DNA of 16,433 nucleotides from Saprospiraceae bacterium (GTDB lineage: Bacteria; Bacteroidota; Bacteroidia; Chitinophagales; Saprospiraceae). The translations under genes and the position numbers were made by a program. The stretch covers positions 1 through 16,433 of the forward strand of contig JAGOIB010000038.1 in the NCBI GenBank assembly GCA_017995875.1, written 5' to 3'. Numbering within the stretch: the stretch's first letter is position 1; each line of letters opens with the position of its first letter. A model generated the notes under the pieces. It ran no database searches. It was given only the letters and a program-made list of their open reading frames with translations, and was not told where the DNA came from. Positions 15,348 through 16,433 of this stretch are shown here, one piece after another.

Positions 15348-15372
15348 ATCCTAATTATGGAGCCATTAGGAT
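15348..15372 (-). terminator. Candidate terminator or attenuator hairpin after porP/sprF
   Basis: ATCCTAAT (15348-15355) and ATTAGGAT (15365-15372) form a perfect 8-bp stem with a 9-base loop, 10 bases past the porP stop on the minus strand. No long U-run follows, so termination would be weak. Some read-through into gldK is possible. Confidence 0.35.
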
Positions 15373-15382
15373 CCAACCTTCC

Positions 15383-16357
15383 TCATAGATTCCGGGGGTT
15401 GTAAATAATCCTTGGTGGGAGACCTGCTCCAATGATTTTGCCCATATTGTATTGAATCAGTAATTCATGGGTTCCTTCATGTGTACTCTGAAGGCTGCTC
15501 AACCCTATGTCATACGCATAATGCAAAAAGAACTTTGGGGAAATACGAACCCCGGCGGCTAGTATCATGGCATCCAGGCTATTTTTTCCAAACCCGCGAT
15601 AACCGGCACTGAAAGTAAGATGATTCAGCCATTCGGCACGAACAGACACTTCTGCTTGTGTTTGGGCCAGGTCAGACTTGATATATACGACCGGATACAA
15701 AGATACTTGCTCAAAGGACTCGACAAAATATTCCCCAAAAAAATGAAAGGCAGGTTTTGGAGAATAATGAAATTCCCCATCCATGGTAATCCCGGCGGGG
15801 TAAAGCCCGGTCATAGAGAGACCTGTTTCAAAATAATCTCCTGCAAAATAGACCCCTGCTTCTACCACGGGTGAAATTCCGCTCACAACCCCGTTAGGAA
15901 GATTAACGTCGTGATGATCAATGATGGAGCCTTCATATGTACCATCCGGAGCCCTCAACCTGGTGCCATCCAGTGAATTCTGGGCTAGCCCTACCCTGAC
16001 CCCAGTCGAATACAGCCCGACAGTGGATTCATATATATAATTGTACGACATCAGAAAACTGGTTTGCTTTTCAGCCCCAAGTGACTCACTGGTGACCTGA
16101 AAGCCAATCGCTCCCTGCCAGAGATAAAAAGGAAGATGCATATCAAACATCCTGGATTCAGGATTACCCTCCAGGCCGGACCATTGGGTACGATATAATA
16201 GGTTGGCCGAAAGACTGCGTTCCATCCCACCAAAAGCAGGATTAAAAGCGTATCGGTCATGCATGTATAAACTGCTCTGAAAGGCATGCTGACTATACCC
16301 CTGTTGAAAAAACAGTAGGAAAATAAAGTACAGCAAGTATTTCAATAGTTTATTCAT
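15383..16357 (-). CDS. PorP/SprF family type IX secretion system outer-membrane protein
   Basis: A 324-residue outer-membrane beta-barrel of the PorP/SprF family. The signal peptide is MNKLLKYLLYFIFLLFFQQG then YSQ (cut about residue 23). The mature N-terminus has the family sequence YAFNPAFGGMERS and YRTQWSGLEGNPE. The rest alternates hydrophobic and polar residues as in barrel strands, with GYRG and FFLHYAYDIGLSSLQ near the end, as usual for this family. In P. gingivalis porP is required for T9SS secretion and lies before porKLMN. Bacteroidota carry many paralogues, and many of those are paired with large adhesins, but the position next to gldKLMN here favours the core PorP. The assignment of the individual gene name (porP or sprF) is not possible from this sequence alone. 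Confidence 0.92.
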   Translation of the reverse strand: MNKLLKYLLYFIFLLFFQQGYSQHAFQSSLYMHDRYAFNPAFGGMERSLSANLLYRTQWSGLEGNPESRMFDMHLPFYLWQGAIGFQVTSESLGAEKQTSFLMSYNYIYESTVGLYSTGVRVGLAQNSLDGTRLRAPDGTYEGSIIDHHDVNLPNGVVSGISPVVEAGVYFAGDYFETGLSMTGLYPAGITMDGEFHYSPKPAFHFFGEYFVESFEQVSLYPVVYIKSDLAQTQAEVSVRAEWLNHLTFSAGYRGFGKNSLDAMILAAGVRISPKFFLHYAYDIGLSSLQSTHEGTHELLIQYNMGKIIGAGLPPRIIYNPRNL

Positions 16358-16360
16358 TTA

Positions 16361-16433
16361 GTACTCAGTCTTCAGTAGGCAGTATTCAGTAAGCAGTATT
16401 CAGTAAGCAGTATTCAGTAAGCAGTATTCAGTA
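16361..16433. repeat. 7-bp/14-bp tandem repeat upstream of porP/sprF, continuing past window end
   Basis: Ten complete 7-base units and a partial one run from 16361 to the end of the window in perfect register. The first three units (GTACTCA, GTCTTCA, GTAGGCA) are degenerate. The rest alternate GTATTCA and GTAAGCA as an exact 14-bp higher-order unit. It starts three bases upstream of the porP ATG, so it would lie in the 5' leader or promoter region of that gene, and its full length cannot be seen here. Confidence 0.9.

Larger units (their letters stand above)
15057..15382. other. 326-base spacer between porP/sprF and gldK
   Basis: AT-rich noncoding DNA with no plausible gene on either strand. 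It contains the gldK promoter near its left end. It also holds an 8-bp hairpin ATAAACAA/TTGTTTAT with loop GTTA (15293-15312), and near porP an 8-bp hairpin (15348-15372). Nothing tRNA-like or riboswitch-like was recognised. Confidence 0.6.

Noticed and set aside
15696..15705. TATCTTTGT box on the minus strand
   Set aside because: It lies inside the porP/sprF coding sequence. A chance match is likely.
16361..16433. CRISPR array
   Set aside because: Units are 7 or 14 bases with no unique spacers. This is a simple tandem repeat, and no cas gene is present.

Overview
The window reads as chromosomal DNA of a member of the Bacteroidota. The main evidence is a porP/sprF–gldK–gldL–gldM–gldN cluster, the core of the type IX secretion system (T9SS) and gliding machinery found only in that phylum. 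Supporting evidence is promoter-like TTTG-N19-TAnnTTTG pairs instead of sigma70 boxes, starts without a Shine-Dalgarno sequence, and many lipoproteins. No rRNA, tRNA, CRISPR array, transposase or phage gene is visible.

Layout. 1-732 (+) is the 3' part of purA (adenylosuccinate synthase). 746-1447 (-) is a lipoprotein-like SAM-dependent methyltransferase. 1502-1605 is a degenerate 8-bp tandem repeat. 1617-3453 (-) is an overlapping pair, a RimK-type ATP-grasp ligase followed by an aspartoacylase/succinylglutamate desuccinylase family hydrolase. 3567-4847 (+) is a UMF1/Atg22-type MFS transporter. 4848-5148 is almost entirely a nested palindrome carrying four copies of a 12-nt sequence, each at the tip of its own hairpin. 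5147-6637 (-) is a surface lipoprotein with an Ig-like region and a probable beta-helix. 6793-10281 (+) is a three-gene glycosyltransferase operon (polyprenyl-phosphate type GT2, processive-type membrane GT2, GT-C type membrane protein). 10331-10375 is a strong bidirectional terminator. 10391-16357 (-) is the T9SS cluster, transcribed porP/sprF, gldK, gldL, gldM, gldN, with a good promoter between porP and gldK. The window ends in a 7/14-bp tandem repeat upstream of porP.

How the genes work together. GldL and GldM form the proton-driven inner-membrane motor. GldK (lipoprotein) and GldN form the periplasmic ring beneath the outer membrane. The PorP/SprF barrel is an outer-membrane partner. The glycosyltransferases could make a lipid-linked or exported glycan, but nothing in the sequence identifies the product.

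Most unusual. The coding content is largely orthodox. The best candidate for an undescribed element is the palindrome at 4853-5148, where the loop sequence is conserved and the stems differ in sequence but stay paired. Next are a 7-bp tandem repeat that encodes the hydrophobic core of a signal peptide (6569-6596), an apparently exported SAM methyltransferase whose promoter predicts a nearly leaderless mRNA, and several short-period spacer repeats.
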